64,000 nucleotides of DNA, taken from contig NZ_CP072467.1 of NCBI RefSeq assembly GCF_018437505.1, positions 3,100,001 through 3,164,000 of the forward strand. The letters run 5' to 3'. Below, in pieces: positions 55,888-64,000 of this stretch. The DNA comes from Spiractinospora alimapuensis. GTDB lineage: Bacteria > Actinomycetota > Actinomycetes > Streptosporangiales > Streptosporangiaceae. A program made the position numbers and the translations under genes. The first letter of the stretch is position 1, and each line of letters opens with the position of its first letter. The notes beneath the pieces were generated by a model. It saw nothing but the letters and a program-made list of their open reading frames with translations, was not told the DNA's origin and searched no databases.

Positions 55888-56853
55888 ATGACGAAACACG
55901 CGATTCGCACCGAGGCGCTGCGGAAGCGCTACGGCGACAAGAACGCTCTGGACGGTCTCAACCTGACCGTCCCCGAGGGGGGCGTCTACGGACTCCTCGG
56001 CCCGAACGGCGCGGGCAAGACCACCGCGGTCCGGGTCCTGGCCACCCTGCTCCGGTTCGACGAGGGCATCGCCACGGTCAACGGCGTCGACGTCCAACGC
56101 CACCCGGAACAGGTACGACAGCAGATCGGACTCACCGGACAGTACGCGGCGGTCGACGAGATGTTGAGCGGCTGGCAGAACCTCGTGCTCTTCGGTCGGC
56201 TCTTCCGGCTCAGTCGTCCCGCGGCGCGTCGCCGCGCCGAGGAGCTCCTGGCGGACTTCTCGCTCACCGACGCCGCGAAGAAGTCCGTCGCCGACTACTC
56301 CGGCGGGATGCGGCGGCGGTTGGACCTCGCGGTGAGTCTGATCCTGCGGCCTCGGGTGCTGTTCCTGGACGAGCCCACCACCGGGCTCGATCCCCGGAGC
56401 CGGTCCGAGGTCTGGACCACGGTGCGAGCTCTGGCGGACTCGGGGACGACGGTGCTCCTCACCACCCAGTACCTGGAGGAGGCCGACCAGCTCGCGTCCC
56501 GGATCGCCGTGATCGACTCCGGGCGCAAGGTGGCCGAGGGGACACCGAACGAACTGAAGTCGGTGATCTCGGTCGACCGGGTCGAGGTCGTGCTGCACGA
56601 AGCGGCCGACATCCCGCAGACCGCGGAGATCGTGGAGCGCGCCTGTGGCGGTGAGGTGACCACCGACCTCGACACACGTACCGTGCGCGCGCCGGTCACC
56701 GACCGGATGGGGGCCCTGACCTCGGTGGTGCGGGCACTGCACGAGACCGGGATCGAGGTCGAGGACATCGGCCTGCGCCGCCCGACGCTGGACGAGGTGT
56801 TCCTGCACCTGACGGGGGCCGACTCCCGCGGTGCCCACGAGGAGGCGAAATGA
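55888..56853 (+). CDS. ABC exporter ATPase (DrrA-like)
   Basis: Nucleotide-binding subunit of a drug exporter, 321 residues. Walker A GLLGPNGAGKTTAVRVLATL (about residues 36-55), Q-loop GLTGQYAAVDEMLSG, signature YSGGMRRRLDLAVSL (about 139-153), Walker B LFLDEPTTGLDP, H-switch LTTQYLEEAD (Q replaces the usual H, as in many DrrA proteins). DUF4162-type C-terminal tail with RRPTLDEVFLHLTG. ATG 55888 fits the family start. It overlaps the permease by four bases (ATGA). Confidence 0.92.
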   Translation: MTKHAIRTEALRKRYGDKNALDGLNLTVPEGGVYGLLGPNGAGKTTAVRVLATLLRFDEGIATVNGVDVQRHPEQVRQQIGLTGQYAAVDEMLSGWQNLVLFGRLFRLSRPAARRRAEELLADFSLTDAAKKSVADYSGGMRRRLDLAVSLILRPRVLFLDEPTTGLDPRSRSEVWTTVRALADSGTTVLLTTQYLEEADQLASRIAVIDSGRKVAEGTPNELKSVISVDRVEVVLHEAADIPQTAEIVERACGGEVTTDLDTRTVRAPVTDRMGALTSVVRALHETGIEVEDIGLRRPTLDEVFLHLTGADSRGAHEEAK

Positions 56854-57704
56854 GCACCACAATCGCGCGACCAACCACGGCGACGACACCGCCACCACCC
56901 AAGCCGTCCGCGATGACCCGTCTCCGGTGGACCATCACCGACGGGTGGGTCATGGCCGGACGCAACATGGCCCGGCTGGCACGAGACCCCGGCGAGCTGG
57001 GGCTGTACTTCATGCTGCCAATCATGTTCGTCCTGGTGTTCGGCTACGTGTTCGGCAGCGGCATGCAGGTGCCCGACGAGGGTGCCTACCGGGAGTTCCT
57101 CCTGCCCGGCGTGTTCGTGATGACCATGATCTACGGGCTGGGCTCGACTGGCACCGCCATCGCCCTGGACGTGGAGCGCGGCGTCGTCGACCGGTTCCGC
57201 GCCATGCCGGTGGCGCGCTCCGCGCTTCTCGTCGGCCGCAGCCTCGCCGACCTGGCGCGGGCCCTGCTGGAGATGAGCGTGGTCGTGGTCTGCGGCCTGC
57301 TGGTGGGGTGGACCTGGAACGGAACCCTGGCGGAGGCCGCCGGCGCGATCGGACTCATCCTGCTGCTGCGGTTCTCCCTCACCTGGGTCGGCATCTGGAT
57401 CGGGCTGGTCGCCAAGCCGGACACCGTCGGCCTCATCGTGTTCCCGACCGTGTTCCCCATCACCGCCCTGTCCAGCATCTTCGTGGCGCCGGAGTTCATG
57501 CCGTCGGTGCTGCGCACCATCGCGGAGTGGAACCCGCTGTCGGCGACGACCGCGGCCGCCCGAGAACTCTTCGTCAACCCCGGTCTGGGCGGCTCCACCT
57601 GGGCGGCGGAGAACGCGCTCCTGCTCGCCGTGGTGTGGCCCTTGGCGCTGGTCGCGGTGTTCTTCCCGCTGGCCGTACGCCGCTACCAACGACTGAGCCG
57701 GTAG
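56850..57704 (+). CDS. ABC-2 type permease (DrrB-like)
   Basis: Membrane subunit of the same exporter, 284 residues with six helices after a proline/threonine-rich cytoplasmic N-terminus of about 30 residues. Marks: MLPIMFVLVFGYVFGSGM, the DVERGVVDRFRAMPVARSAL loop (about residues 108-127), and IFVAPEFMPSVLRTIAEWNP near the end. Resembles the daunorubicin exporter family; substrate unknown. Followed by a long hairpin. Confidence 0.9.
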   Translation: MSTTIARPTTATTPPPPKPSAMTRLRWTITDGWVMAGRNMARLARDPGELGLYFMLPIMFVLVFGYVFGSGMQVPDEGAYREFLLPGVFVMTMIYGLGSTGTAIALDVERGVVDRFRAMPVARSALLVGRSLADLARALLEMSVVVVCGLLVGWTWNGTLAEAAGAIGLILLLRFSLTWVGIWIGLVAKPDTVGLIVFPTVFPITALSSIFVAPEFMPSVLRTIAEWNPLSATTAAARELFVNPGLGGSTWAAENALLLAVVWPLALVAVFFPLAVRRYQRLSR

Positions 57705-57732
57705 CCGCGGGCAAACTCCCGCGAACGGAGGT

Positions 57733-57770
57733 CATGGAGGTCAAGTGAGCCACTTCACTTGATCTCCATG
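57733..57770. terminator. long hairpin after the ABC exporter
   Basis: CATGGAGGTCAAGTGA (57733-57748) pairs with TCACTTGATCTCCATG (57755-57770), 15 of 16 positions plus a G-T pair, around a six-base loop. The stem is AT-richer than the surroundings. No T-tract follows. It may end the exporter transcript or bind a regulator of the next gene. Confidence 0.65.
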
Positions 57771-57856
57771 ACTCGCTAACGTTCACTCCAGTCACCGCCG
57801 TTCGACCGGCGAATCCCCCCTACCGCGCCGCACGGGCGCGGAACCCGGAGTGCCCA

Positions 57857-58597
57857 ATGCGCCTTTCTCCCCTGCGTCCACCATGGCGGCGCGCCCTCGT
57901 CCCCGTGACCGCCGGCCTGGCGGCCGTCCTGCTCTGGGGCGTCCCCGCTCACGCCGACAACCGGGCCACGGTGAGCATCGAGCCCACGGCCGACTGCGGT
58001 GAGGCCACCGTCACCTGGCACAACCCCAACACGTGGAGCAGCTATCGCGGCGGCTACTCGGTCGACGGCGAGGAGTCGTCCATCGTCATCAGGCCGGACC
58101 GGACCATGACCCGGGTGGTCGAGGCGGAGGACGGCGCGCATGTCTCCGCCTGGATCAGTGACCGTCCCAACCCTCCCGACGAGTCCCGCGCCGAGGGGAG
58201 TCCCGTCACCGAGGTGGAACTGGATGTCGCCGCCTGCGAGCCGGACCCCACCCCGACCGACAGCCCGACCGACCCGCCCACGGACACCCCCACCGCCCCC
58301 CCGACCGACACTCCGACGGACACCCCGACCGATGGGCCCACGGAGTCACCCACGGATTCGCCGACGTCCACCCCTCCGGACGAAGACGATGACAACGAGG
58401 ACAACGACGCCGGCGACGAGGCGGGCCAACCCGAGACCGCCGCCCCGGATGAGTCCGACGGCGACAGCGACCTCCCCCGTACCGGAGCCCCCCTGGTCGG
58501 CCTGATCGCCGCCGCCGTCGCCGCCCTCACCGCCGGCGCCGTCGCCCTGTGGGCCGCCCGCCGACGCCGACGACGCGCCATCGAGCCCGCCGAGTAG
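57857..58597 (+). CDS. LPXTG-anchored surface protein with PT-repeat stalk
   Basis: 246-residue sortase substrate. Signal peptide (residues 1-33, ending GVPAHA), a small folded domain (about 35-130) with two cysteines, C40 region CGEATVTWHN and C near 130, likely disulfide-linked, then a 60-residue Pro/Thr/Asp stalk of repeated PTD-type units, an acidic patch (DEDDDNEDNDAGDE), the sortase signal LPRTG (about 206-210), a membrane helix and a terminal RRRRRR tail. No sortase is in the window. The stalk spans the wall. Ligand unknown; the folded domain resembles those of other actinomycete wall proteins. Confidence 0.88.
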   Translation: MRLSPLRPPWRRALVPVTAGLAAVLLWGVPAHADNRATVSIEPTADCGEATVTWHNPNTWSSYRGGYSVDGEESSIVIRPDRTMTRVVEAEDGAHVSAWISDRPNPPDESRAEGSPVTEVELDVAACEPDPTPTDSPTDPPTDTPTAPPTDTPTDTPTDGPTESPTDSPTSTPPDEDDDNEDNDAGDEAGQPETAAPDESDGDSDLPRTGAPLVGLIAAAVAALTAGAVALWAARRRRRRAIEPAE

Positions 58598-58666
58598 CGG
58601 CACCCCTCGGCGCGAGACACCAACCTCCCGCCCCCAAGCGGAACCCGACAGCCCCCGGCCCGACGG

Positions 58667-59261
58667 TCACCCCGAGGGCTCTTCATCCGTGGCACGCTCC
58701 GGGGTCACCCGCACCGCGGCGTCCTCGGCACCGAGCGCGCCTTCGTCGCGCCCCGCCTCGCGGGCCACCAGGTCCTTTTCCGTGTCGGGCCGTGCCTTCG
58801 TCGGGCTCGACCAGGCGTGCCGTGGTTGACGGCGTGTCCTCGGTCGGCCCGACCCGTCCCGCTCCGCGCTGGCGCACGGAGTCGGTGGGCGCGTCACCGA
58901 GCGTTCCCGTCTCGCTCGTGTCCATCACCGCGGCTCCCTCGACACCGGGTCCCCCGGCCTCCGAGCGGTCCACTCCCGGCTCCGTTTCCTCCTCGTCCGC
59001 TCGCCCGGGGCCTTCGATCACGCCCGGGCTGGCATCACCACCCACGTCCGGCCGCTCGCGAGCCAGCGCCGCATCGTGGGATTCACCCGCCTCACGTTCC
59101 GTTCCGCCCGCGCCCTCCTCGCCGAGTGGGACGGGTTCCTGGCCCGGGAGCACAGTGTCCTCGGTGGTGTCTTCCTGCTCGGGCAGTCCCGCCGCCGCCC
59201 AGTCCTCGGCCTCGTGGTGGACCGGGTCGGACGCCGGGCGACGCGGCTCGTCGTCACTCAT
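58667..59261 (-). pseudogene. DUF5709-family gene with a frameshift
   Basis: The ATG at 59261 starts an acidic protein: HHEAEDWAAAGLPEQED, then GGTEREAGESHDAALARERPDV, typical of DUF5709 proteins (small acidic actinobacterial proteins of unknown role). Near 58790-58796 the frame breaks after ARLVEPDEG. The expected tail, RPDTEKDLVAREAGRDEG and GAEDAAVRVTPERA, continues in the +1 frame to the stop at 58667. Out of frame, the original frame runs into Arg/Gly shadow. So either a one-base change disrupted the gene or the sequence has an error. Between the conserved ends lies an unusually acidic, repetitive middle. Adjacent to a sigma factor. Confidence 0.65.
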
Positions 59262-59616
59262 GACAGTCCGCTACCACGGCGTCGGGGTTGGCATGCGTGT
59301 GTCCCACCACCGGTTTCACCGCCGTCACACCGGGCAGCACCGCAACGCGGGCATCCTCGTGCGGGGCGACGCTCGAAACCGGCGACAGGGATTCATCGGG
59401 CGCTCACGCGGACCGGCGCGGGGAGAAATCGCGACGACGCGCCGAAGGGAAACCAGGAAGGCTTCCGCGTGGATTCCCGCACACGGCGTCTACGGGGGAG
59501 ACGGCCACGGGGTTCCGGCGAGGGCGGCGCGTTCTCCGCCCGGGGAACCCCCCGAGGCGACCGGCCCAGTGAGAACAGACCGACCTCGGCCAGCAACGCG
59601 GTGAGTGAGGTGTGCG
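59262..59616. other. intergenic region before the sigma factor
   Basis: 355 bp between the divergent DUF5709 gene and the sigma factor. No gene, tRNA or repeat seen. It should contain the sigma factor promoter; GAGGTG before the ATG is the ribosome site. No clear -35/-10 could be assigned by eye. Confidence 0.45.
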
Positions 59617-60435
59617 ATGCCGAACGCGCCACGGCGACAGTCGACCAACACTGTCACCACTAACTCGACACCGGTTCGGGACTCGGAGTCCGAACTCCTC
59701 CTCGGTGAGCTCAAGCGCTTGGAGGAGAACGACCCGGCCACACGGGAGGTACGCGAGCGGGTCGTCCAGCTCTGGCGACCCGTCGCCAACCAGGTCGCAT
59801 GGCGGTACGCCAACCGCGGCGAACCCGTCGAGGACCTGCGCCAGACGGCGATGGTCGGCCTGATGAAGGCCATCGCCCGCTACGACCCCGCGCGAAGTGG
59901 TCGCTTCGCGTCCTACCTACTGCCGACCGTCACCGGAGAGGTGAAACGCCACTTCCGCGACCACACGTGGGCGGTCCGTGTTCCGCGACGCCATCAGGAG
60001 AACCGGGGCCGGTTGAACCGGGCCACGACGGCGCTCACCCAGCGGTACGGGCGTTCTCCGACCGTCGACGAACTGGCCGACCACCTGGGGCTCGGTCGGG
60101 ACGAGACCGTGGAGTTGATCGAGGCGTCATCCGCCTACAGCGCCCTGTCGCTGGAAGCGCCGATCCGCGACTCCGAGGGCTCCATCACGACACTCGGCGA
60201 CACCCTGGGGGAGTTCGACGCGGCCCTGGACCGGCTCGTCGACCGTGAAGCCCTTCGACCCGCGGTCGCGCGGTTGCCCGAACGCGAACGACTCATCCTC
60301 GCGCTGCGCTTCACCGGCGAACGAACCCAGTCGGAGATCGCCACCGCAGTGGGGTGCTCCCAGATGCACGTCTCACGGATCCTGTCCGGTGTCCTGCGGC
60401 GACTCCGTCGAGAGCTGACCCCCCATGAGGACTGA
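59617..60435 (+). CDS. SigB/SigF/SigG-family RNA polymerase sigma factor
   Basis: Stress or sporulation type sigma-70 subgroup 3 factor, 272 residues. Region 2: VEDLRQTAMVGLMKAIARYD and GRFASYLLPTVTGEVKRHFR (about residues 75-115), then VRVPRR. Region 3 includes TVDELADHLGLGRDETVELI, and region 4 holds the HTH TQSEIATAVGCSQMHVSRIL (about 235-254). ATG 59617 is preferred over GTG 59605 because GAGGTG lies upstream. Actinomycetes carry several such factors for osmotic, oxidative or development stress. Next to a stress-type dehydrogenase, suggesting a SigB-like regulon. Confidence 0.92.
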   Translation: MPNAPRRQSTNTVTTNSTPVRDSESELLLGELKRLEENDPATREVRERVVQLWRPVANQVAWRYANRGEPVEDLRQTAMVGLMKAIARYDPARSGRFASYLLPTVTGEVKRHFRDHTWAVRVPRRHQENRGRLNRATTALTQRYGRSPTVDELADHLGLGRDETVELIEASSAYSALSLEAPIRDSEGSITTLGDTLGEFDAALDRLVDREALRPAVARLPERERLILALRFTGERTQSEIATAVGCSQMHVSRILSGVLRRLRRELTPHED

Positions 60436-60502
60436 CCCAGCACCGAACGCCGAACCCGCATGAGGGCGATCACGCCGCACGAACACCACTGGGGAGATGG
60501 TC

Positions 60503-61351
60503 ATGGGACGCCCACCAGCACAGAGCCAACGCCATCCGGGATGGACCGAGCCGATGCGGCCCCGGCCCATGGACGAGATGCGGACCTACGAGGGACGGGA
60601 CCTACTCCGGGGCAAGCGTGCCCTGATCTCTGGGGGCGACTCCGGGATCGGGCGGGCCGTCTCGGTCGCGTTCGCCAAGGAGGGCGCGGACGTCGCCATC
60701 GGCTACTTGTCTGAGGACTCGGACGCGGAGTACACCACCGAGCTGGTCGAGGAGACTGGGCGGCGCGCGGTCGCCATCCGGGGCGACGTCGCGGAACGGG
60801 AGGTGTGCCGCGAACTCGTCCGGGGCTCCGTCGCGGAGCTCGGAGGCTTGGACGTCGTGGTGACACACGCCGCGACGCAGGCTCCCGTCGACGACCCGAC
60901 CGAGCTGAGCTCGGACATGCTGACGCGCACCTTCCAGGTCAATGTGTACGGGGTTTTCTGGACCATCCAGGAGGCGCTCCCGTACCTGTCGGAGGGGAGC
61001 TCGATCATCGTTACGGGGTCGATCAACGGCTTGCGTGGCAACACACGACTGATTGACTACGCCGCCAGCAAGGCAGCGGTCATGAACCTTTCTCGTTCTC
61101 TGGCACAGACCCTGGTCGGGCGAGGTATCCGCGTCAACTGTGTCGCTCCTGGGCCGGTCTGGACTCCGTTGATCCCGGCGACCCTGGAGGAGGACGCGGT
61201 GGAGGGGTTCGGCGAACACTCCCCGATGGGGCGGGCGGCCGAGCCGGACGAGATCGCGCCCTCCTACGTGTTCTTCGCCAGCGACGCTCTGTCGTCCTAC
61301 TACACGGGCGAGACCCTGACACCGACGGGCGGTGAGATCCAACCGAGCTAG
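60503..61351 (+). CDS. short-chain dehydrogenase, YghA/general-stress type
   Basis: NAD(P)-dependent oxidoreductase of the classic SDR family, 282 residues. Longer N-terminus than usual (residues 1-35, with PGWTEPMRPRPM), a feature of the YghA/GsiB-type stress group. Cofactor motif ALISGGDSGIGRAVSVAFA (about residues 41-59), catalytic S in VTGSINGLRG and Y-x-x-x-K in YAASKAAVMNLS (about 190-201), N in the active site NVYGVFWT, and the C-terminal GETLTPTGGEIQPS. ATG 60503 (GGGGAG six bases upstream) is preferred over the ATG two codons earlier. Likely part of a SigB-type stress unit with the sigma factor. Confidence 0.9.
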   Translation: MGRPPAQSQRHPGWTEPMRPRPMDEMRTYEGRDLLRGKRALISGGDSGIGRAVSVAFAKEGADVAIGYLSEDSDAEYTTELVEETGRRAVAIRGDVAEREVCRELVRGSVAELGGLDVVVTHAATQAPVDDPTELSSDMLTRTFQVNVYGVFWTIQEALPYLSEGSSIIVTGSINGLRGNTRLIDYAASKAAVMNLSRSLAQTLVGRGIRVNCVAPGPVWTPLIPATLEEDAVEGFGEHSPMGRAAEPDEIAPSYVFFASDALSSYYTGETLTPTGGEIQPS

Positions 61352-61424
61352 GGAACCCAGCCAACGCGCCTTGACCGTCGCCGTCCCCCGGTGGGGGACG
61401 GCGACCTCGTCGGCCGTCGATTCC

Positions 61425-61838
61425 CTACGGGGTGCTCAGGGCGTTCACCAGGTCGCCGACGTTCTGTCGTGGCTCGGAGCGGGCGACGTCGGCGACGCTC
61501 ACGATGCCCACCAGGCGCGCCTCGTCCACCACGGGCACCCGCTTCACCTGATGCTCGGCCATCGTGTGGACGAGTTCGTCCACCGTGTCGTCGGCGTCGA
61601 CCGTCACCGCGACGCCCTGGTTGAGGCTCCCCGCCGGGTCGGAGAGGCGCTTGCCCTGCGCGACGCCCCGGACCACGATGTCGCGGTCGGTGAGCACCCC
61701 CTTCAACTCTCCGTCCGGGCCACAGATCGGCAGGCTCCCCACGCCGTCGGACGCCATGTACTGGGCGGCCTTCTGCAGGGTGTCGTCTGTGTCGATGCAC
61801 CGTGGTGCGGAGGTCATGATCTCGCGTACGACCGTCAT
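61425..61838 (-). CDS. CBS-domain protein
   Basis: 137 residues forming two CBS domains (Bateman pair), which sense adenosine nucleotides: residues 5-60 with AAQYMASDGVGSLPI and GVLTDRDIVVRGVAQG, and 75-130 with VDELVHTMAEHQVKRVPVVD and LVGIVSVADVARSEP. ATG 61838 has GAGGGGG upstream; the frame continues to 62012 but is not coding. Proteins like this are often induced by general stress in actinomycetes (hypoxia-response type). Convergent with the SDR. Confidence 0.88.
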   Translation of the reverse strand: MTVVREIMTSAPRCIDTDDTLQKAAQYMASDGVGSLPICGPDGELKGVLTDRDIVVRGVAQGKRLSDPAGSLNQGVAVTVDADDTVDELVHTMAEHQVKRVPVVDEARLVGIVSVADVARSEPRQNVGDLVNALSTP

Positions 61839-61950
61839 CGGTCTCGCCCCCTCGACGAGTGATGGATGTCCTTCTCCACCCCATGCCTCGCCGCACCTGC
61901 TTTTATGCGTGGTGCGAGCCACCGAATCGGTGGCCGTGCCCTCGCGCGGG

Positions 61951-63012
61951 TCAGCGGGGCTGGGGACGTTCACGCACCACCTCCGTGGCCGGCTTGTCGC
62001 GTCGAAGTCCAAGGAACCGGGGATGACGCAACCGCTGGTCGTTCGTCCACTCGGAGAACCCGACCTCGGCGACGAGCTCCGGGGTCACCCACCGCGAATC
62101 CTTCTCGTTCACGCGTTCCGCGAAGGGTGAGGCGTCGCGTCGGAGTCCGTCCAGGCGGGACCGCAGCGACCGGAGCGTGGCGGTGTCGTAGCCGGTGCCG
62201 ACCTTTCCGGCGTAGCGCAAGCGGCCGCGCTCGAAGTAACCGACGAGCAGCGCCCCGAAACCGACGCGACTGCCCCGCGGCGGAGTGAACCCGCCGATGA
62301 CGAACTCCTGTTCGTCCACGCACTTGAGCTTCAGCCACGACCGGCCTCGCCCCGGTCGATAGGGGGCGTCTCCCCGCTTGGCGATGACGCCCTCCCACCC
62401 CCGTTGGCAGGCCGCCGCGAAGTACTCCGCGCCGTCGGCGTTTCGGTGTTGCGTGAAGAAGAGCGGCGACTGCCAGGTGACCGCGGACCTCAACAGGCGT
62501 TTGCGCGTCCGCAGCGGCAGGCGGGTGGTGTCGTGGCCGTCGAGGTGCAACAGGTCGAAGACGTAGTAATACACCGCCACGGTGCTCTGCCGAACGTCCT
62601 GCGGTCGGGTGAGCCCCATCCGTCGCTGCAGCCGGGAGAAACTGGTGAGTCCGCCCTCGAACGCCACGATCTCTCCGTCGATCACGAGCCGGTGGCCGGT
62701 GCTACGGGTGACCGCCGCCTTGATCTCGGGATAGGTCCGGTCCAGGGTGCGCCCGGTCCGCGAGAGCAAGAACGCCTGGGACCCGTCGTGCACCGCCAGG
62801 ACCCGCTCCCCGTCGAACTTCCGCTCGAAGATCCAGTCGTCGTCGGAGAAGACGTCGTCGGTGAGCGTCGCCAGCATCGCCTCCGGCTGACTGGGCAGGC
62901 CCTCCGATCGCAACCGTCCACGTTCGGAGTCGTTCAGGCGCGCGATCAGGTCGTCCACCGGGTGCCTCCACGGAGTCTCGTACTCCCGCTCACTGTGCAT
63001 GTCACCGCTCAT
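61951..63012 (-). CDS. ATP-dependent DNA ligase (LigD ligase-domain type)
   Basis: Stand-alone ligase of about 353 residues, without polymerase or phosphoesterase domains. Adenylation motif I is FERKFDGERVLAV with catalytic K (about residue 54); motif III VIDGEIVAFEG, IIIa YYVFDLLHLDG, IV EGVIAKRGDA, V SWLKLKCVDEQEF. The C-terminal OB domain covers about 240-345 with GALLVGYFERGRLRYAG and GYDTATLRSLRSRLDGL. Such genes usually work in Ku/LigD end joining or spore DNA repair; no Ku gene is in the window. Start ATG 63012 or ATG 63000; both have weak ribosome sites. Confidence 0.9.
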   Translation of the reverse strand: MSGDMHSEREYETPWRHPVDDLIARLNDSERGRLRSEGLPSQPEAMLATLTDDVFSDDDWIFERKFDGERVLAVHDGSQAFLLSRTGRTLDRTYPEIKAAVTRSTGHRLVIDGEIVAFEGGLTSFSRLQRRMGLTRPQDVRQSTVAVYYYVFDLLHLDGHDTTRLPLRTRKRLLRSAVTWQSPLFFTQHRNADGAEYFAAACQRGWEGVIAKRGDAPYRPGRGRSWLKLKCVDEQEFVIGGFTPPRGSRVGFGALLVGYFERGRLRYAGKVGTGYDTATLRSLRSRLDGLRRDASPFAERVNEKDSRWVTPELVAEVGFSEWTNDQRLRHPRFLGLRRDKPATEVVRERPQPR

Positions 63013-63158
63013 GAACAGCGCAAACACACCGCCGAGGTCGCTCCACCGTTCGTCGCGGGGCACCAGGCGCTGTCTTCCCGCGACAGGTGGGCCCTGGGCA
63101 CGGGCCGGTTCGTTTCCGTACGATCCCTTCCGGAGTTCCTTCCCGAGGGAGGTGCACA

Positions 63159-64000
63159 GTGCGTCTACTGGTCCTCGGCGGCTCGCACCACGTCGGACGA
63201 ACCATGGTGGAGTCGGCGCTGGCGCGCGGCGACCAGGTGACCACACTGAACCGCGGCCTCGCACGCGCCCCCACCCCCGGTGTCGAGGCCCTGGTCGCCG
63301 ATCGGACCGACACTTCCGCACTTCGGGCCGCCCTCGGCGGCAGGGAGTGGGACGTCGTGGTCGATACCTGGCCGATGGCCCCCCGCGTCGTTCGGGACAG
63401 CGCCCGTCTGCTGTCCGGCCGGGTCGGTCACTACGTCTACGTCTCGGCGCGCGACGTGCATCGCTGGCCGTGGCCCCCCGCCGCCACCGAGAACGCGCCA
63501 CTCGTTGACGCCGACCCCGCCAGCGAGGACAACTATGACTACCCGGCGTCCAAGCGCGGAGGCGAACTCGCCGTCTTGGAGTCGTTCCCCACGCGATCCT
63601 TGCTGGTCCGAGCGGGAGGCGTCGTCGGCCCGTACGAGAACGTGGCCCGCGTGTCCTGGTGGCTGCGTCGTTGCCAACGCGGGGGTCGGCTCCTGGCCTC
63701 CGGCCCTCCCGATCGTGGCGTGCAGTTCGTCGACGTTCGCGACCTCGTCGCATGGACGCTCTCCGCGGCGGAGCGTGGCCTGCACGGTCCCTACACAGTG
63801 ACGAGTCCGCCCGACCACATGACAGTCGGTGAACTGTTGGACTCCGTGGTCCAGACGACTGGTGGCGGCGCGGAGTTGGTGTGGGCGTCCCCGGAGTTCC
63901 TCGAAGCGTCGGGACTTCCCCTGGGACTGGAGCTTAGCCTGCGCTTTCCCGGTGTTCCCCATCCCACAGGTGTCCACGACGCCGACGTGTCCGCCGCTCT
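63159..64000 (+). CDS. NAD-dependent epimerase/dehydratase family protein, 3' truncated
   Basis: Extended SDR enzyme cut off by the window end after about 280 residues, still open. N-terminal Rossmann motif VRLLVLGGSHHVGRTMVESAL (the usual G-x-x-G-x-x-G is G-G-S-H-H-V-G), VVVDTWPM in beta-4 region, YVYVSARDVH, and Y-x-x-x-K in DYPASKRGGELAVL. RPGGVVG-like RAGGVVGPYENVARVSWW and VQFVDVRDLVAWTL follow. GTG 63159 has GAGGGAGGTG just upstream. Divergent from the ligase. Substrate unknown; sugar nucleotide or isoflavone-reductase-like. Confidence 0.85.
   Translation, partial: MRLLVLGGSHHVGRTMVESALARGDQVTTLNRGLARAPTPGVEALVADRTDTSALRAALGGREWDVVVDTWPMAPRVVRDSARLLSGRVGHYVYVSARDVHRWPWPPAATENAPLVDADPASEDNYDYPASKRGGELAVLESFPTRSLLVRAGGVVGPYENVARVSWWLRRCQRGGRLLASGPPDRGVQFVDVRDLVAWTLSAAERGLHGPYTVTSPPDHMTVGELLDSVVQTTGGGAELVWASPEFLEASGLPLGLELSLRFPGVPHPTGVHDADVSAA

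Overview
The window is high-GC DNA with dense, often overlapping genes, many GTG starts and purine-rich ribosome binding sites. The gene families (desferrioxamine-type siderophore synthesis, AfsR-like regulators, DUF574 methyltransferase, SNF2/SWIM pair, SigB/F/G-type sigma factor, DUF5709, DUF2277) point to a filamentous actinomycete. Nocardiopsis or a near relative is my best guess, but that is inference. No rRNA, tRNA, CRISPR array, prophage or intact insertion sequence was seen. It reads as ordinary chromosome arm with an accessory flavour: many regulator/transporter pairs, three toxin-antitoxin-type loci (one complete, one broken, one orphan) and some decayed genes.

Layout. 0-7 kb: 3' part of an AbgT-type transporter followed by an M20 glutamate carboxypeptidase, a VapBC-like pair, a flavin monooxygenase divergent from a PadR regulator, and a purine permease that converges on the siderophore operon across a strong hairpin. 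7-12.4 kb: desABCD-type siderophore operon (minus strand) behind two iron-box-like operators. 12.5-20 kb: a lipase-like hydrolase, a DrrAB-type ABC exporter with a long perfect palindrome at its promoter and a PadR gene upstream, a sirtuin, 6-phosphogluconate dehydrogenase, an orphan AbrB protein and a TetR/GAP-family membrane protein pair with two clear operators. 20.9-24.2 kb: two tandem DMT transporters, a Uma2-family protein and a hydrolase. 24.3-28 kb: a cobalamin riboswitch followed by a BtuFCD-like uptake system. 28-32.6 kb: DUF2277, two proteins of unknown function, a RelBE-type pair whose toxin is frameshifted, a MarR regulator and a RsbW-like ATPase.

32.7-43 kb: methionyl-tRNA synthetase, a DUF574 methyltransferase, a DUF421 membrane protein, an FtsH paralogue with an altered pore loop, a LysE exporter, and a SNF2 helicase plus SWIM zinc-finger operon. 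43.3-49.3 kb: a complete peptide ABC importer with a fused double ATPase. 49.3-50.5 kb appears non-coding. 50.5-57.7 kb: a large AfsR/SARP-like regulator, a membrane protein/TetR pair with duplicated operators, an inverted partial copy of the AfsR-like gene's 3' end, and a second DrrAB-type exporter. 57.8-64 kb: an LPXTG surface protein, a frameshifted DUF5709 gene, a SigB/F/G sigma factor, a stress-type short-chain dehydrogenase, a CBS protein, a stand-alone LigD-type DNA ligase and a truncated epimerase. This last stretch looks like a stress-response neighbourhood.

Nothing here is clearly a new multi-gene system. The best leads are the perfect operators beside their likely regulators, the decayed inverted copy of the AfsR-like gene, the broken RelE and DUF5709 frames, and the FtsH paralogue.
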